Source of the DNA: Lycorma delicatula
Taxonomy: Eukaryota > Arthropoda > Insecta > Hemiptera > Fulgoridae
Reading direction: 5' to 3'
Assembly (NCBI RefSeq): GCF_047948215.1
Contig: NC_134457.1
Location: 16,156,626 to 16,220,625 of the forward strand
DNA: 64,000 nucleotides
Position 1 is the stretch's first letter. Each line of letters starts with the position of its first letter. Positions 13,171-24,838 of this stretch are shown piece by piece. The notes beneath the pieces were generated by a model that was not told the DNA's origin, did no database searches, and saw only the letters and a program-made list of their open reading frames with translations. Made by a program: the position numbers and the translations under genes.

Positions 13171-14115
13171 GCCTCATCATCTAGTGATGATCCACCAAAG
13201 CCAAGTTGGCCACCATATTGGAAAAAGGGCAAAGATTTAAAAAATGGTAATGCTATATTTTTCATGTATGAAAAATCTAGGGGAAAATCTCCATTTAAAA
13301 TTTTTCATAAAATTTATAATGACTAAAATTCCAATGATGGGCATCTTGAGTAGATCACCTGTAACTATGGAGTGTTCATAAAAACCATTTTAAAAATTCA
13401 GGAGTCCCCATTGAAATAAAGAAAAAAAATTTATATCAACAAATGTCTGCTGGAAACACTTAGTTTACACTTTCCACCATTTTGTATTTTTAACAAAAAA
13501 TATATTTCTCAGGAATGGTTAATTATATCAAGCTGAAATTTTGTACACTGCTAGGGTACCTACAGATTTACTTATATAAAAATAATGAACCTAAACTTTC
13601 AACCCACTTTAAAATGGCTGCCATGTAAACTTTCTAATTGTTAATATCTTTGCAACCATTAGTTTTTTTAAATGTAATGTTAAATATAAATGTTATAGAA
13701 AAAGTTAAACATTATGTGACAAAGAAAGTGACACCTTATTTATTGAAATCCATTTATAAATAACAAAGTTTCAGCAAAAATTCTTTAAGTGAGTCACTTT
13801 AGATTAAAAAACCAGTTTTCATTTCCTCCTAAATAAAATTAAATAACTTGAAACCACCTGAACTGGAATAATTTTATTAATGTTATCATGTAATAACTTA
13901 TAATATTGAAAATATTAAAATAAAATAAAATATTACTGAAATCAAAATATTATAATATTAATATAGAAAAACTTAAATTGCTTAATAACAATTATTGTAA
14001 TTAACAAGTCAATATTGTAAATGTAAACTAGTACCCAGTTTTTCTTTTGCTATTGACCAAGTGAATAACCTGTGCTGTACGAGTTAATTAATTATCTTTT
14101 TTGCCATTATCTTAT
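13171..14115. other. AT-rich non-coding stretch with repeated CCATTTTG-like words
   Basis: No coding signal. Words such as CCACCATATTGGA, CCACCATTTTGTAT and AAAATGGCTGCCATG recur at 13211, 13478 and 13611. That would suit a decayed non-autonomous repeat, but no ends could be defined. Confidence 0.4.
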
Positions 14116-14117
14116 TC

Positions 14118-14285
14118 ACCATGGCAGGTAATGTGAATCGTATTTATACTAACTTAGAAATGGCTGATATGCATTTAATATAAGGTCTTGCAAGTTGCAA
14201 CACCCTTGAGGCTGTATCAGGAACACTTTTTCAATCAAGTGTTACCTTCTCACACAATGTTTTCATCAATTTATAGACACGGTTA
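14118..14285 (+). mobile_element. N-terminal fragment of a DD41D-like transposase
   Basis: From ATG 14120 the plus strand reads MAGNVNRIYTNLEMADMHLI, then after a TAA in the same frame GLASCNTLEAVS. The EMADMHxxYGLAxxNxxEA pattern is the DUF4817-type helix-turn-helix opening of insect DNA transposases. Nothing follows in order after about 14285, so only the N-terminus remains. Confidence 0.55.
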
Positions 14286-14374
14286 TTAAACAAACTGTTG
14301 TTTATTTTTAAGATTTATTTAATAATAGATTATCATATCAGATAATAAAATATTAACAAAAGAAATACAGTCGC

Positions 14375-14525
14375 TGTTTAAATTGGTGGTCCTCCTTCAA
14401 AATACATGCATCCAGACATTTTTCATTGACTGCCAAACTCTTCAAAGGCCAGGTGTCTGAAGAATCCACTCAATTCCATTTAGAATTCTTGTCTGCAATT
14501 CTTCTATGGAATCCAGAGTGGTGTC
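14375..14525 (-). mobile_element. C-terminal fragment of a DD41D-like transposase, minus strand
   Basis: The minus strand from about 14523 reads LDSIEELQTRILNGIEWILQ, TPGL, then RVWQSMKNVWMHVF, the typical C-terminal pattern (EELxxRI, TPGxxxRVxxSMxxRxxACI) of DD41D-like transposases. It is opposite in orientation to the N-terminal piece 100 bp to its left, so the two are not simply one element. Confidence 0.55.
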
Positions 14526-14550
14526 ATAAACAAGTGTTTATACACTTGTA

Positions 14551-14612
14551 TTACACTAATATTACTAATACTATAATATTAATATATTATAATAGTATTA
14601 GTGTAATACTAA
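14551..14612. repeat. AT-rich palindrome
   Basis: An inverted repeat whose outer arms are ATTACACTAAT and ATTAGTGTAAT, with an inner stem TAATACTATAATA against TATTATAATAGTATTA. A small internal duplication (ATTACTA) interrupts one arm. It can form a stem of about 20 base pairs. Confidence 0.7.
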
Positions 14613-14639
14613 TATTAATTATATTAATCATTGTGTAAA

Positions 14640-15210
14640 TTCTGTTTTCTGCTTTAATTGTTAGGGTTGCTGTTCTTGCGGAGTTTGATGAGAAATCCTT
14701 AACTGAGTTTATTACATTGTTATGAACCAGGAATCCCATTCCAAATTGAGCACATTTTTCATTGCTTTTTTCTGAAGGTTCTTTGCAGATATGATACCCT
14801 CCCCAATTCCACTGGGTCTTGATCCATGTTCCATAGTTCTTAGGGCTCTGTTATTAGAATTTTGTGTTGGTCAAGCATGTCTGTTAGGTGTTTTAGTTTG
14901 CCGATTTTCTTTAGCGAGTTTATAGTGTTTGTTGCAAATTGCAAAAACTTATTTGGTTTGTTGAATTTTAGTCTTTTATTTGTCCATTGTTTGTCATGTA
15001 TCTTCTGTTGGGCTTCCAAGGCTCTGATTTGCTGTGATCTTCTAAGTGATACCTCGCATCCAAGTGCTGTCTTTCCTTGAATCTTTGGTGTTGTGTGTCC
15101 AAGTTGGTGGATTCTATTGTTAGAAGACTTTCCATGTTTGGTTAATTGTCTGTTCTGATGATCAAAATGTTTCTGGCTGAAGCCAGATTTTACAATTTCA
15201 AATTTGATTT
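14640..15210 (-). mobile_element. 5' fragment of a LINE, minus strand
   Basis: Read on the minus strand the segment gives KSGFSQKHFDHQNRQLTKHG, a Lys/Gln-rich leader, NKPNKFLQFATNTINSLKKI, HLTDMLDQHKILI, then LRTMEHGSRPSGIGEGII and, after a frameshift, CAQFGMGFLVHNNVINSVKD. The last part is the opening of an AP-endonuclease domain and corresponds to FGTGFL of the LINE at 4.24-7.24 kb, suggesting the same family. Only the 5' untranslated/leader region and the first endonuclease strands survive. Confidence 0.6.
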
Positions 15211-15404
15211 GTTCAGATGACTGATGAGGTATGAATTGAATTTCAATTTAGTTCATCAAATGAGATTCTCCATACTTCATTTGACTATCCAGAGCACCAC
15301 TGGATGCTAAATCCAAATTTATGATTTTAATTTTGGAGAAAAATTTTAATTTAGATCCGAAATCAATTGAGGTAACCGTCTGTAATTAAAAATTTTTTTC
15401 TTGA

Positions 15405-15516
15405 TTGTTTTTTTGTGGTATTTTTCATATGAAAAATGCCACGCCTGACTGGGATTCAAACCCGGTACCTCCAGATGAAAGGCCGAGATGCTACCACAAG
15501 TGCCACAGAAGCCAGC
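15405..15516 (-). repeat. tRNA-derived SINE
   Basis: On the minus strand an internal RNA polymerase III promoter is visible: an A-box-like GTGGCACTTGTGGTAGCATC (15505-15485 region) and a B box GGGTTTGAATCCC (15463-15451). They are followed by a tail that folds as TTTTTCATATGAAAAA and then an A-rich run (T-rich on plus). No cloverleaf with an anticodon stem can be drawn with confidence, so a SINE head rather than a tRNA gene is favoured. Confidence 0.65.
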
Positions 15517-17269
15517 AATTCTGATGTTAATCAAAATATTATGTTATAATAAGATTGTTTACTGAAAAAAACAAGCAGGATACATTTTTTAATACTTGTT
15601 CTTTCTTATGATAAAATTATTCTGACTGAACATATAAAACTATAATTAAGGAAATAAAAATCAAATGTAAGTTCAGTTTTAAAGATTTGTAATTAAAATA
15701 TGAAAATATACTTGGTTTGAGGCAATAGTCACCAGTTTACCATACCGCATAGCCATAGTTAATTTAGAAAATCATAAAATAATAAGCGGCTTTTAATAAT
15801 GAAATAACAAAATTTTGTAAAAGGTTTTTTGAAAGTATATCTTATCGAAAACTTACATGGAAATTATAACAGCAATTTTGATCAGTTAAGAGTGGGGAAA
15901 TTTCATAGTTTGATGAAGAAGCACAGGAATGCCTGATAATCAAAACTAGCACATTTAAGAAGTTTAAACACACAAATGTGTATGAATATAAAAACTGTAT
16001 GAATATTATACTTTTCAGTACTGCAAACTTGAGAAAATATCTCATTTAAATACTGTAAAATACTGTTTAATATATGTGTTTATTTTTATAATTATAAATA
16101 CAATTACACTATGCTTTTATTACAATTTGACTATATAAAATTCCACTCATACTGAAAAAGCACTATAAAACCATAAAAGATGTTTTGATTAAATATTAAA
16201 ATTGAGAAAAACTGCACTTAAATTAGTTCCATACATAAATAATTAAAAAATATTTTAATTATGGTCATGTTAAAATTCATCTGCTAAATTAGCAGAATAG
16301 TATTGATGCTGCATACAATACATAAAAAAAAAAGAATTAGAAAAGATAGCTGTGATAGAATTAAATTTACTCTTCTGCTAGGATTAGCGACTAAATAATA
16401 ATGTATTTGGATACAACAGAACAATTTTATATGATTATTTTCTATGCTTGATAATTTTCATAGTACAACATAACAGTACTTACTGAAAACAAGACATTAA
16501 AAATTAAAAAAAAATATTTTGCATTAGTCAATCTTTTATAAAATTATGCTAATATGTGTTATAATAATTTTTATTAAGAAAGATGATGAAGAAAACCAAT
16601 TGATTTATGATGGTGGGATTTTGTAGCAAGGTAATGATTATGGGAATTTCATGAATACACATTACATTTTTAAAATTTACAGACTTTAATCAATATCCAT
16701 ATCATATTTTTTTAATTTTATTTATAACATCAAATAATTTTTTTGGTTTTTTCAGTAAAAATTTTAAACTATTTCTTTAAAATGATCTAGAAATTCAATG
16801 TAAATTATCTCATGTTTATATTAGTTTTCATAAACATTAATTTATTTAATGATGTAAAAACTCATATTTATGTTAATAAACTCATGATTAATTTGTAATA
16901 AATTTATAAATATTAGCTTTTATAATATTTTTCATACAAAATGTAACAAAACCTACTAAGATACCACAATCATAAATAATAAGGTAAAACGCTAATAAAA
17001 AGGGGATTTACATGTACATCCTCTTTTTAACCACTTTCTTATTTGGAAAACAAAATTTATCACTCTCCTACTGGTGTATTCTGGTAAAAAAAATAAATAA
17101 ATAAAAAACAAGTTATGATGGGTAAACTCAAAATTGCTTTGTTCAAAATACAGTAAGAACAAACATACTTCCTGCTTTAAAACTGTACTATGACAGGTTG
17201 CTGTAATGTAATAATGCACAGTCACTCATTACTTGTAAATGAAATGGATTGTAAAATGAAACAATATGG
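15517..17269. other. AT-rich non-coding stretch
   Basis: Mostly homopolymer-rich intronic-looking DNA. Its only candidate is the short splice-bounded minus-strand segment at 15857-15932, listed separately. Confidence 0.5.
15857..15932 (-). CDS. Weak candidate for the next TPP2 exon
   Basis: A 76-nt minus-strand segment lies between TTATCAG and GTAAGT, both good splice signals. Its one-base entry phase fits the two-base exit phase of the TPP2 exon at 20554-20771, and the joined frame is open. It would end in CCYNFH, resembling a short YNFH motif known downstream in TPP2. The rest of its sequence (SSSNYEISPLL) does not clearly resemble TPP2, so coincidence is likely enough to keep confidence low. 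Confidence 0.2.
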
Positions 17270-18480
17270 CATATAAGTACATTTTATTTACTTCAAAAAC
17301 ATATTATATATTTTTCCAAGTAGTCACCATTTACAGCTACACATTTCTCCCAACGGTGAACCAGTTTTGTCATTGTCAATAAAAAATGTTGTTAAGTCTT
17401 TCCTTGATCCATGATCTCTACTATCCTTAATTCAACATTCATCATGAAATGATTATCCTTAATATCTCTTTTTAATTCCGGAAAGAGGTGAAAATCCCAG
17501 GGCACCAAATCTGGTGATTATAGAGGGTGTGGAATGGGTTCAAATTGCAACTTCACAAAAGCCTCCAGTTGTATGCGACGTTAGTAACTAGAGCACTGCT
17601 ATCATCCAGAATTATCAGCTCTGTAGATTGTCAAATAAACATGTGTCTCTTAAGGTGTATTAACACATCTATGTATACATAGAATTTAGAGTTAACCCAG
17701 CTTCAAGGCAATCAATCACATACACATTTGGAATCCCAAAAAACTGTCAAGAGAATTTTTTACTGAAGGATGTGTTTTGAATTTTTTGATTGTGGCAAAT
17801 CATAATGCAAATATTCCATCTTCTGATGTTTTCCTTCTGAATTGTAATGATGCATCATAGTTTCACCTTCCATCGCAATTTTGAAAAGGAAGTCATCTCC
17901 CTCGTCATGATACATTTCAGAAGTTGTTTCCAATAGCCCTTTGTTGTTTGTTCTTTTCTGTGAGTCGCATGGCACCCGATACTAACAAATTTTACAGTAG
18001 CCTAATTGTAAAATAATGTGTATTACTCTTTTTTCAATATATATTTTATGCGGATGGCGACGCATTGTTGTATATGTGAACTAATTTTGAATCAATTCAT
18101 CCATTTTTGATGCTTCTCATCGGTCACAAAAATTAACAGATTCACTCAGAGACAGAACTGTAAGATTCATCCTCATTATTTGCTTAATCAGCTTCTGATG
18201 CACAAAGTTCTACTGACTACCCGCTCACAGTGCTTTGATAAACAGTTTCATCACCATTAACAGCTTTTAGAGAACAATGAGAATGTCACTAGCATTCACT
18301 TTTTCTGCTGTTAAATATAAATGCTGAATGTCGTTTCAGATGCGTTAACATAACAGCTGTATTCAACTCCATAACAATGGCAACTGACAGAAATCAGGAA
18401 TCAATGGGTTTTTAGAACAATAGTAAAAAAGGGATGAAATTTCAATATGGCAGTACCTGTCACTTTGTGCGACATTTTAT
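17270..18480 (-). mobile_element. Mariner relic (DD34D), minus strand
   Basis: Minus-strand transposase relic. Its longest open part, 17975-17760, reads GLLETTSEMYHDEGDDFLFK, then GETMMHHYNSEGKHQKMEYL, where mariners have GDETWIHHY, so the first catalytic Asp appears changed to Gly-Glu. Downstream are KILLTVFWDSK near 17755, LIHLKRHMF near 17650, a degraded second-Asp region (ILDDSSALVTNVAYN, 17610-17570), WCPGIFTSFRN in place of the usual APSDFHLF block near 17490, and a C-terminus with SWIKERLNNIF and QNWFTVGRNV near 17350. The upstream half (18000-18480) is too decayed to read. Confidence 0.72.
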
Positions 18481-18619
18481 TCTCCTATTATAGTCCAGTG
18501 TGCATTAAAATTCAGCTACTCTTGTAGAAATGATCTATTTATGATGTATATCTGTAAAACAACTGCCATTAGGGTATTCAAATAAAAAATGAATTTATTA
18601 TTAATCTTCATGCTTTTCT

Positions 18620-19330
18620 CTGCGAGACATATTTTAAAGCTACTTTAGCTTCCAATATTAGAGACATTAACAGTAGTTGTACCATTTCTTATACTCCCAT
18701 CATATAAAAAAATTGACTGTAAAAATCAATTCTGTACAACTGACTTAACATTAACATTGTCATTGAAAATTCTAACCAGAAAGGAATCTCTAAAGATTCA
18801 AAAACAGATGAAAATCACTTGGTACTATGTCTGAGTTGTACAGAGGACAATATACTTTTACTTGGACAAATGAGTTGTAGGATTCATGCAGCCTTACGTG
18901 GCAAAGCATTATTTCAAAACAATATAAATCTTGTTTGTTTTGTTCTCAATCATGCGATGCCATACTTCAAGGTCTCACAGTAGGAGATAACATTTAGAAC
19001 TGAGCATTAACAAAATTATGTAAAAAGCATAACTCTTATCCATCCCAAAAAATAATAGGCACTACATTATGAATAACACTGTCTGCTTGAATTTGTACTT
19101 CTTTGGCAACACCAGTGTGCCTCCATAGGCTGTTTTGACTCATGTCATGTTAAGACACTCAGAACTCAATACCAATGACAATATGGCCTAAAACATCTTA
19201 ACTTTCTCCTTATACTGTATCACAATGTTGGTCAAGTACTATCAGCTCATTCAGTTTTGATTTCCTCAGAAAGTATCTTTGGGATCTAGTATGATCACGA
19301 ATTTCTAGTTTAGATGAACTGAAAAATTTG
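18620..19330 (-). mobile_element. Older mariner relic, minus strand
   Basis: A strongly decayed mariner directly upstream of, but distinct from, the one at 17.3-18.5 kb. Minus-strand frames give QNSLWRHTGVAKEVQIQAD and VIHNVVPIIFWDG (19140-19040), matching the order of the mariner block ESKQxSxxWRH...FWDG, and later SDIVPSDFHLFLNL near 18770 with the third catalytic Asp. The HDNARPH block lies in unreadable sequence between them. The number of stops suggests this is among the oldest elements in the window. Confidence 0.5.
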
Positions 19331-20553
19331 ATAAAGAACTGGCATTTGTGAACAATTTACTCATACAAAGTTTAGAATGCATTACAAGAATTAAATCCTC
19401 ACTTATCACAGACAGCTGCCCATAACAAATATAATTATCATGTCATAAGTGTTTAAATCAACTCCTAGACCAAATATTACACTATTCATCAATCACACAT
19501 TTCGACTAAACACTTATCCGATGATAAATTTCAACTACCTTCATATTTCCTTCATTTAAAAAAAAAAAGTAGACACACTTTATTTTATAGTCGTCAAGCT
19601 ACCAAACTGACCTCAATCAAGCACAAAATGAGATGTAAAAAGGACTTATTCTTCTCATAACGATTCAGCAGTTTGATAAAACACGAGGGTCATCAACATA
19701 AAATAATGACTGCAGAGGAAATGTTCTCAAATAATGCCTTCTGAATTTGCCTTGTAAAAACAAAATACATTAAGTGCAATGATCACATGTTCAAAATACT
19801 AAAATTAATAACAGTTATCTATTTTTTTTCTTAATGAAGAAAAACCTTACGTAATTGTATTAATCTAGCCGATACAACCTGTACAAGCTTGAGTACTTTA
19901 GATGGAATCTGTCTTATACAAGTCAGAAGTACTCTAGCTATATGATACTATTTCAGTTATTAGCCAAAAAAGGATTTTATAACAAATCACCTCACTTACT
20001 TAAATTTTATTACTTTAAGCAATATTATCATTAAAATGAATAAATCTGAACATATAGAATAAATGTAGAATATGAATGTGAAGAATTAATCTCAAGCACA
20101 GCTAGTAAAAGAACACATATAACAGTGAATATCACATCCGGTTGTAAACCATCAATCAATAGAGGAAGTAAAACCAATAATCATTAAAAATATATATAAT
20201 TTTATACTAGAGTGCAGTTTCATTACTTCTAATAAAAAACAGGTTGCAAACACAAAATAGTGCATGAAGTGGGTAAAACTAAAGGCAGTGATACACAACG
20301 TAGTGCTTTTATGATTTTCAATATAATTATTAAATTGGAAAAGATGATAACATTAATAACTTTTCTTCAGTTATTTTCTCCTTTTAACAACAGGAAAATA
20401 TAAAACCCCCAAAATGTACATTTTTATTCGGTTAACATTAAAGGTATAAAAAATGTAATAACTATAGCGGAAATAAATTGCCAATAAAAAACAGCTAAAA
20501 AAGATGTTATGTTAAAATTCAGTATTAAATATATTAGCTGTGAGCTACATTAC
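19331..20553. other. AT-rich non-coding stretch downstream of a TPP2 exon
   Basis: Expected to be TPP2 intron. No exon-like segment, repeat ends or RNA gene was identified. Confidence 0.5.
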
Positions 20554-20771
20554 CTTAAGATCTGAACGTTGTTCTTCAACTGAATTGAAGGGAAAACTTC
20601 TTCAGGATGTATTCCGCTATACAACTCAATTATATGAACACCATCTGCATGATGCATCGTAACAGATGGACAATTAGGTCTAACTCCATGGAATGTCAGA
20701 TCATAGTCTAATTTAATATCACCAAGATTAGCCCAGTACTTAGCAACAACAAATTCTAATACTAAACCTCC
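20554..20771 (-). CDS. TPP2: Tripeptidyl-peptidase II exon (C-terminal half)
   Basis: TPP2 is a very large cytosolic serine peptidase that removes tripeptides from the N-termini of peptides released by the proteasome. This 218-nt exon starts after TTATTATCAG and ends before GTAATG, entering in phase 0, which matches the preceding exon at 24839-24992, and leaving two bases over. Its protein begins GGLVLEFVVAKYWANLGD and includes IKLDYDLTFHGV and IQLKNNVQILR. In order these correspond to the segment of animal TPP2 with a basic residue-W-W/A-S/N-L motif, the DYT-SFHG strand and the LKN-Q-LR end, just beyond the subtilisin domain. The frame is intact. No downstream exon was found with confidence, so most of the C-terminal helical part is missing from the window or too short or diverged to see. 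Confidence 0.88.
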
Positions 20772-20949
20772 CTGATAATAAAAACATAAGAGAAATGTAA
20801 ATAAGTACGGATAAAATACTAATAATATCAAATGTATTCAAAAAGGCTGATTTAGCACAGACAAAAATATTCTTGTAGAAAAAATCAATCTATTAAATCT
20901 AAATGACTGCGTAAACAAGCTAAATAAACTTATGTGCATAAAAACTTTT

Positions 20950-21132
20950 ATTCAGATTTGAATGCTAGATCATGGATAGTGGTGTTCTTTGGTAGTTGGG
21001 TTTCAATTAACCACACATCTCAGGAATGGTTGATCTGAGACTGTACAAGACTACACTTCATTTACATTCATTCATATCATCCTCTGAAGTAATACCTTAT
21101 GGTGGTTCCAGAAGCTAAATAGACAAAGAAAG
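20950..21132 (+). repeat. SINE copy, core plus 3' part
   Basis: It begins CAGATTTGAATGCTAGATC, continues with GGTGTTCTTTGG, GGGTTTCAATTAACCACACA, CTCAGGAATGG, TGTACAAGACTACACTTCAT and ATCATCCTCTGAAG, and ends near GACAAAGAAAG. The same blocks in the same order occur on the minus strand at 61332-61538, and the last blocks at 38008-38071. It lacks the tRNA-like head seen in the copy at 51.9 kb. It lies in the intron between TPP2 exons 24839-24992 and 20554-20771. Confidence 0.8.
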
Positions 21133-21690
21133 TGCTAAAAGGGACAAAACTGTTTTATTCTTCCAGCATCACAGTCAAATCAATGTTAATGAGAAAATGG
21201 AAAGATGTTTATCCTCCTAGCTATATTGTTTCATCCTACAACCTAATACCTATAATACCTCCTGGTCTGGCTTACTCAGGATGTAGACAATGGGAATGCA
21301 GAATAAATTCATACAACCAAAGCTATTTAAATTAAAAAATGTTATACTAACTCTTCAACAAAACATCGGGAGAAATTTTCCTTACGACGGGTAAATGCTA
21401 GATTTTGATGTACTGGTGACAATTGTGAAAGCAGTCATGCATTGTATAAACAGTAATACAACTAGAAAAACAAAATCAAGAAAAACTACAAAAAATCAAA
21501 TATGAAACATCGGTTAAAAATAGGTAAAAGCGCAGACGACAGTACAGTGCAATATTTAATATGTACAAATATAAACACCAGGGTTCTAACTAAATATTAA
21601 TATAGTACATAATGACAATACACAACATCGTCCAAATAGGTTTTAACATAAAACTGCACAAGTAGGCAGGTAATTAATAATTACCTACCC
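21133..21690. other. Intronic DNA
   Basis: AT-rich, no coding signal recognised. The open frame at 21132-21335 (+) partly overlaps the SINE end and matches nothing I know. Confidence 0.5.
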
Positions 21691-21699
21691 TATGGATTG

Positions 21700-24400
21700 G
21701 AATCCTTAGCTGTGGGCATCAGATGCATCCTCAGGTTATGGATAGAGACAACTCATCGGTATGACGGTTAGCTGTGAATATGGGGCAACCTGAATAAGCA
21801 GTCACAGACAGGCAGTGGCAAGGCCTGAGATGTGGTGGGATACTGTCAAGAAGGACAGTGCACCTAAAAAATGCCACTAAGCTGAGGGAGAATCTTTTAA
21901 CGTGGCGAGTATCAGCCACCAGTAAATAAGCTGACTCAGCCCTCATGTATAGTGGCGGAAGACTTGGGCAATGGCAGAGTGAAGGAAAACAGCTGCCAGT
22001 AGCTTAAAAATGGCTTTGAGACGAGGCAATCTTATTGTAAGAATAGCCTACAATGGAAAATTTGATTAGGAAATAAACAAATAGAGCATTCCTCTGAGGC
22101 AACACTTGTACTTCAAGGGATGCTATGAGAAGAAGGTTACTAGGAGAAATAAAAGTTGGGATACAGACAGGAAGAGCTACAAACTGGAATAGTGAATATG
22201 TAGGGACATTGACTGGGAAGTTGAAGGAAGCAATGGACACAGTAATGGCTGAAGTCTTGGAATCCTAGGGCTGAGCAAGACAAATGGCATGGGAAAGGGA
22301 GTAAGGAAGAAAGAGGCTATAAGTTGCTGTGGAGTGGAGGTAAAGAGTGTAAAAATGTGTAAACAGTGTAGATGTGGAATATTTCAATGATGGGTAATTA
22401 AATTAAGCTTACATATGGGAGGAGAGATTATCCAAGTCTGTGCCCCTCAACAGATAAATAAAGAGGAAGATCAAGAAAACTTTTTGGAGGTTGTGGAACG
22501 TCTAATAAGAAAGAATAAGTTATGCGTCATGGGAGATATGAATGCACAGATTGGTAAAGAGAGGATTTTAAAGGAGGAGTTAGTTGGTCCATATGGTTAC
22601 AGAAAACAGAACGAGAAAGGAGAAGTTACTTGCCTTCTGTAAAGACTGAATAGAGGTGTAAGTCATTGACTATTTCCTGATAGAGAAAGGATCAAGGATA
22701 CAGATCAATACAAGGATACAGATCAAGGATCAATGGATACAGAGGCTGCCGCAGGAGAAGCCTTTGGTGTTGATCATAGATTAATGGAAATAAAAGTGAG
22801 GAAAAGAGAGTTGTGAGAGTGATGGAATGTGAAGTCAAGAGATTAATATGGAAACTGGGGTTCTGAAAGAAGTGAATAAGTTTAAGGAAAATATGAAACA
22901 CATTATTCCAAGGAGTGTGGAAGAAGTGGAGGAGTGGAAACAGTTTAAAGATACTATAGTACAACTATACTAGTAAAACAGGCTACGTGGTAGAACAGGG
23001 GGAAAAGGGAGAGTTAAGGAGACATCTTGGTGAAATGGTAAACTTAAGGAAAAGGTGAGGGAAAAGAAAAGTTTGTTTCTAGACTGGAAGTGATGGCCTG
23101 CTGAAGAAACAAGGTATCAATAAGTAAAGAAGAACTGTAAGAGGTTAGTAAAGGAAGAGAAGGAGAGATGTAGGAAAGATCTTGTAAATGAACGTGAAGA
23201 GAAAGTTTTAGTAGCAAGAAAGAATTGTATGTCCAAGTGAAGAAAAGGTGAAATGAAAATGAGATTGCAATGTTGATAAAAAAACAAGGATGGTGAAGTG
23301 GTGGTGAACAAGGAGAATATTAGTAGAGATGGATGGAGAGAGTATTTCTATAAATTGTTGAATGTTGACTGGGGAAGCCCAAAGAGGAACACAATGGAAA
23401 GATGGATCAAGAGGGGAAGGGGTTGGAGGAATGATGGCTGAAGTTCAAAAAGCTGAATTAGGGATGAAATTGGGAAAAGTTCTGGCTATGATGGGATAGA
23501 GGTAGAAATGATAAAGAGTGGGTGGTGCCTTAACAGTGCATTGACTGCACAGAGTATTTAGAGTAATACTGAATTAAAGAAGAGCACTGGAAGACTGGTG
23601 TAGAAGAGTGAGAACCAAAGTGGCAACATCTGTGTGGTTCAGTATTAAAACTGGGCTCAGACAAAGGAGCACTTCTATTTATAATAATCATGAAATTCAC
23701 AAGAAGGTAAAGAAGGTGCTGACAGAAAGAAAGAAGGAGGAAATGTGGTTATTTGCAGATGATATTGTAGTATTGGTGGAAAGGGAACAGGAAATCCAAG
23801 AACAAATAAATGTGTCTAGCATGGAAATTAAAAAGAGGGGAATGAGGTTAAGTAGGAAGAAAAGTAAGACTACGGATATGAGTCAAGGGGAAAAAGTGGG
23901 AAGAGGCATTATTGAAACAGACAGAGAAAAGCTTGAAGCTGTCAAGAGTTTTGTGTATTTGGGGAGTGAGGATCTTGATATGGAATAAAGACATCCCCAA
24001 GAAATCTAAAGTGATGTTTAAAATATATTATAAACCAATCCTAACAAGTGGAACAAACACATGGGTGTTGGCAAGTAGGGAGGAATTGAGAATCGAGGAT
24101 GTTGAGATGAAATTTTTAAGAAGTATGATTAGAATTAAGGAAGGATAGAGTAAGGAATGAAGTAATTAGGTCAATTACTTCAAGGCAAAGAAAGAGAGTG
24201 TGTGAAACTGCAACATGGGAAGGGCAGAGAGAAAGACTACAAAAAAATGGATGGATAAGGTGAAGGAAGATATAGGGAAGATAGCAAATGTGCAAAGTTG
24301 GTGTTGCGAGAGGAAGTTTGGAACGATAGAGAAAAATGGAGGTTGTTTCTGAGAGGCCTTACCCAACTTGGAGTTGGATAAAGGGAAGAAGAATAATTAA
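21700..24400 (+). mobile_element. Second LINE lineage, reverse transcriptase partly deleted
   Basis: Remains of an AP-endonuclease/reverse-transcriptase retrotransposon of a different lineage from that at 4.2 kb. In order: LLGEIKVGIQTGRATNWNSE (22140) and the ILGLSKTNGMGKGSKEE opening of the endonuclease; QVCAPQQ, DQENFLEVVERLI and VMGDMNAQIGKERILKEELV (22436-22600); GVDHRLMEIKVRK near 22770 (endonuclease DH motif); a Lys/Glu-rich linker with repeated EERKRR-like helices; IGKSSGYDGIEVEMIKSG near 23470 (reverse-transcriptase start); then a jump to the truncated KTGLRQR and the active site MWLFADDIVVLVERE (23742-23786), SRKKSKTTDM, VKSFVYLGSE near 23945, TSGTNTWVLASRE and VEMKFLRSMIRIKE near 24110. 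A C-terminal tail reaches about 24360. Palm blocks between 23540 and 23620 are lost. Confidence 0.82.
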
Positions 24401-24580
24401 CTGCAAGAGACAGTACAGAATACACTTCTGTACATTGCTGTTTTTAAAGTCATTAATTTTCTATTACATTTCCAGTTCTAACAAGATAAATACCAAGTAG
24501 TTATAAAAAGATTTAAAAGGATTGAATGGATGTAATTATTAGTGATAAAAAATTACACCCATGCATTATGTGCATGCATC

Positions 24581-24618
24581 TCACACACACACACTCTCTC
24601 TCTCACTCACTCACTCAC

Positions 24619-24659
<41 letters not shown>
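24581..24659. repeat. CA/CT compound microsatellite
   Basis: Alternating CA and CT dinucleotide runs: (CA)n, (CT)n, CACT steps, (CT)n, then (CA)n, about 80 bp, inside the TPP2 intron just before exon 24839-24992. Confidence 0.95.
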
Positions 24660-24838
24660 GTTTACAAAAAAATACATCTACTCTAGGAAAGGTTACTTTA
24701 ACTTTAGGATAATTTCAGGATAACATGACAAGGATCAATTTTAATGGATAAAATTTTAATATACAAAGGACTAAAAAAATTGGAAATGACAGAAATATTG
24801 TTGTAAAATAATAATTTAAACTAATAAATTAAATTTAC

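Noticed and set aside
15440..15505. Possible tRNA gene on the minus strand
   Set aside because: B box is good but acceptor and anticodon stems do not pair, so a SINE head is more likely.
22692..24366. Several minus-strand open frames over the LINE
   Set aside because: Purine-rich sense strand of the LINE gives long antisense frames by composition; sense motifs are clear.
24526..24723. Open frame rich in Ser-Leu-His-Thr repeats
   Set aside because: It is a translation of the CA/CT microsatellite.
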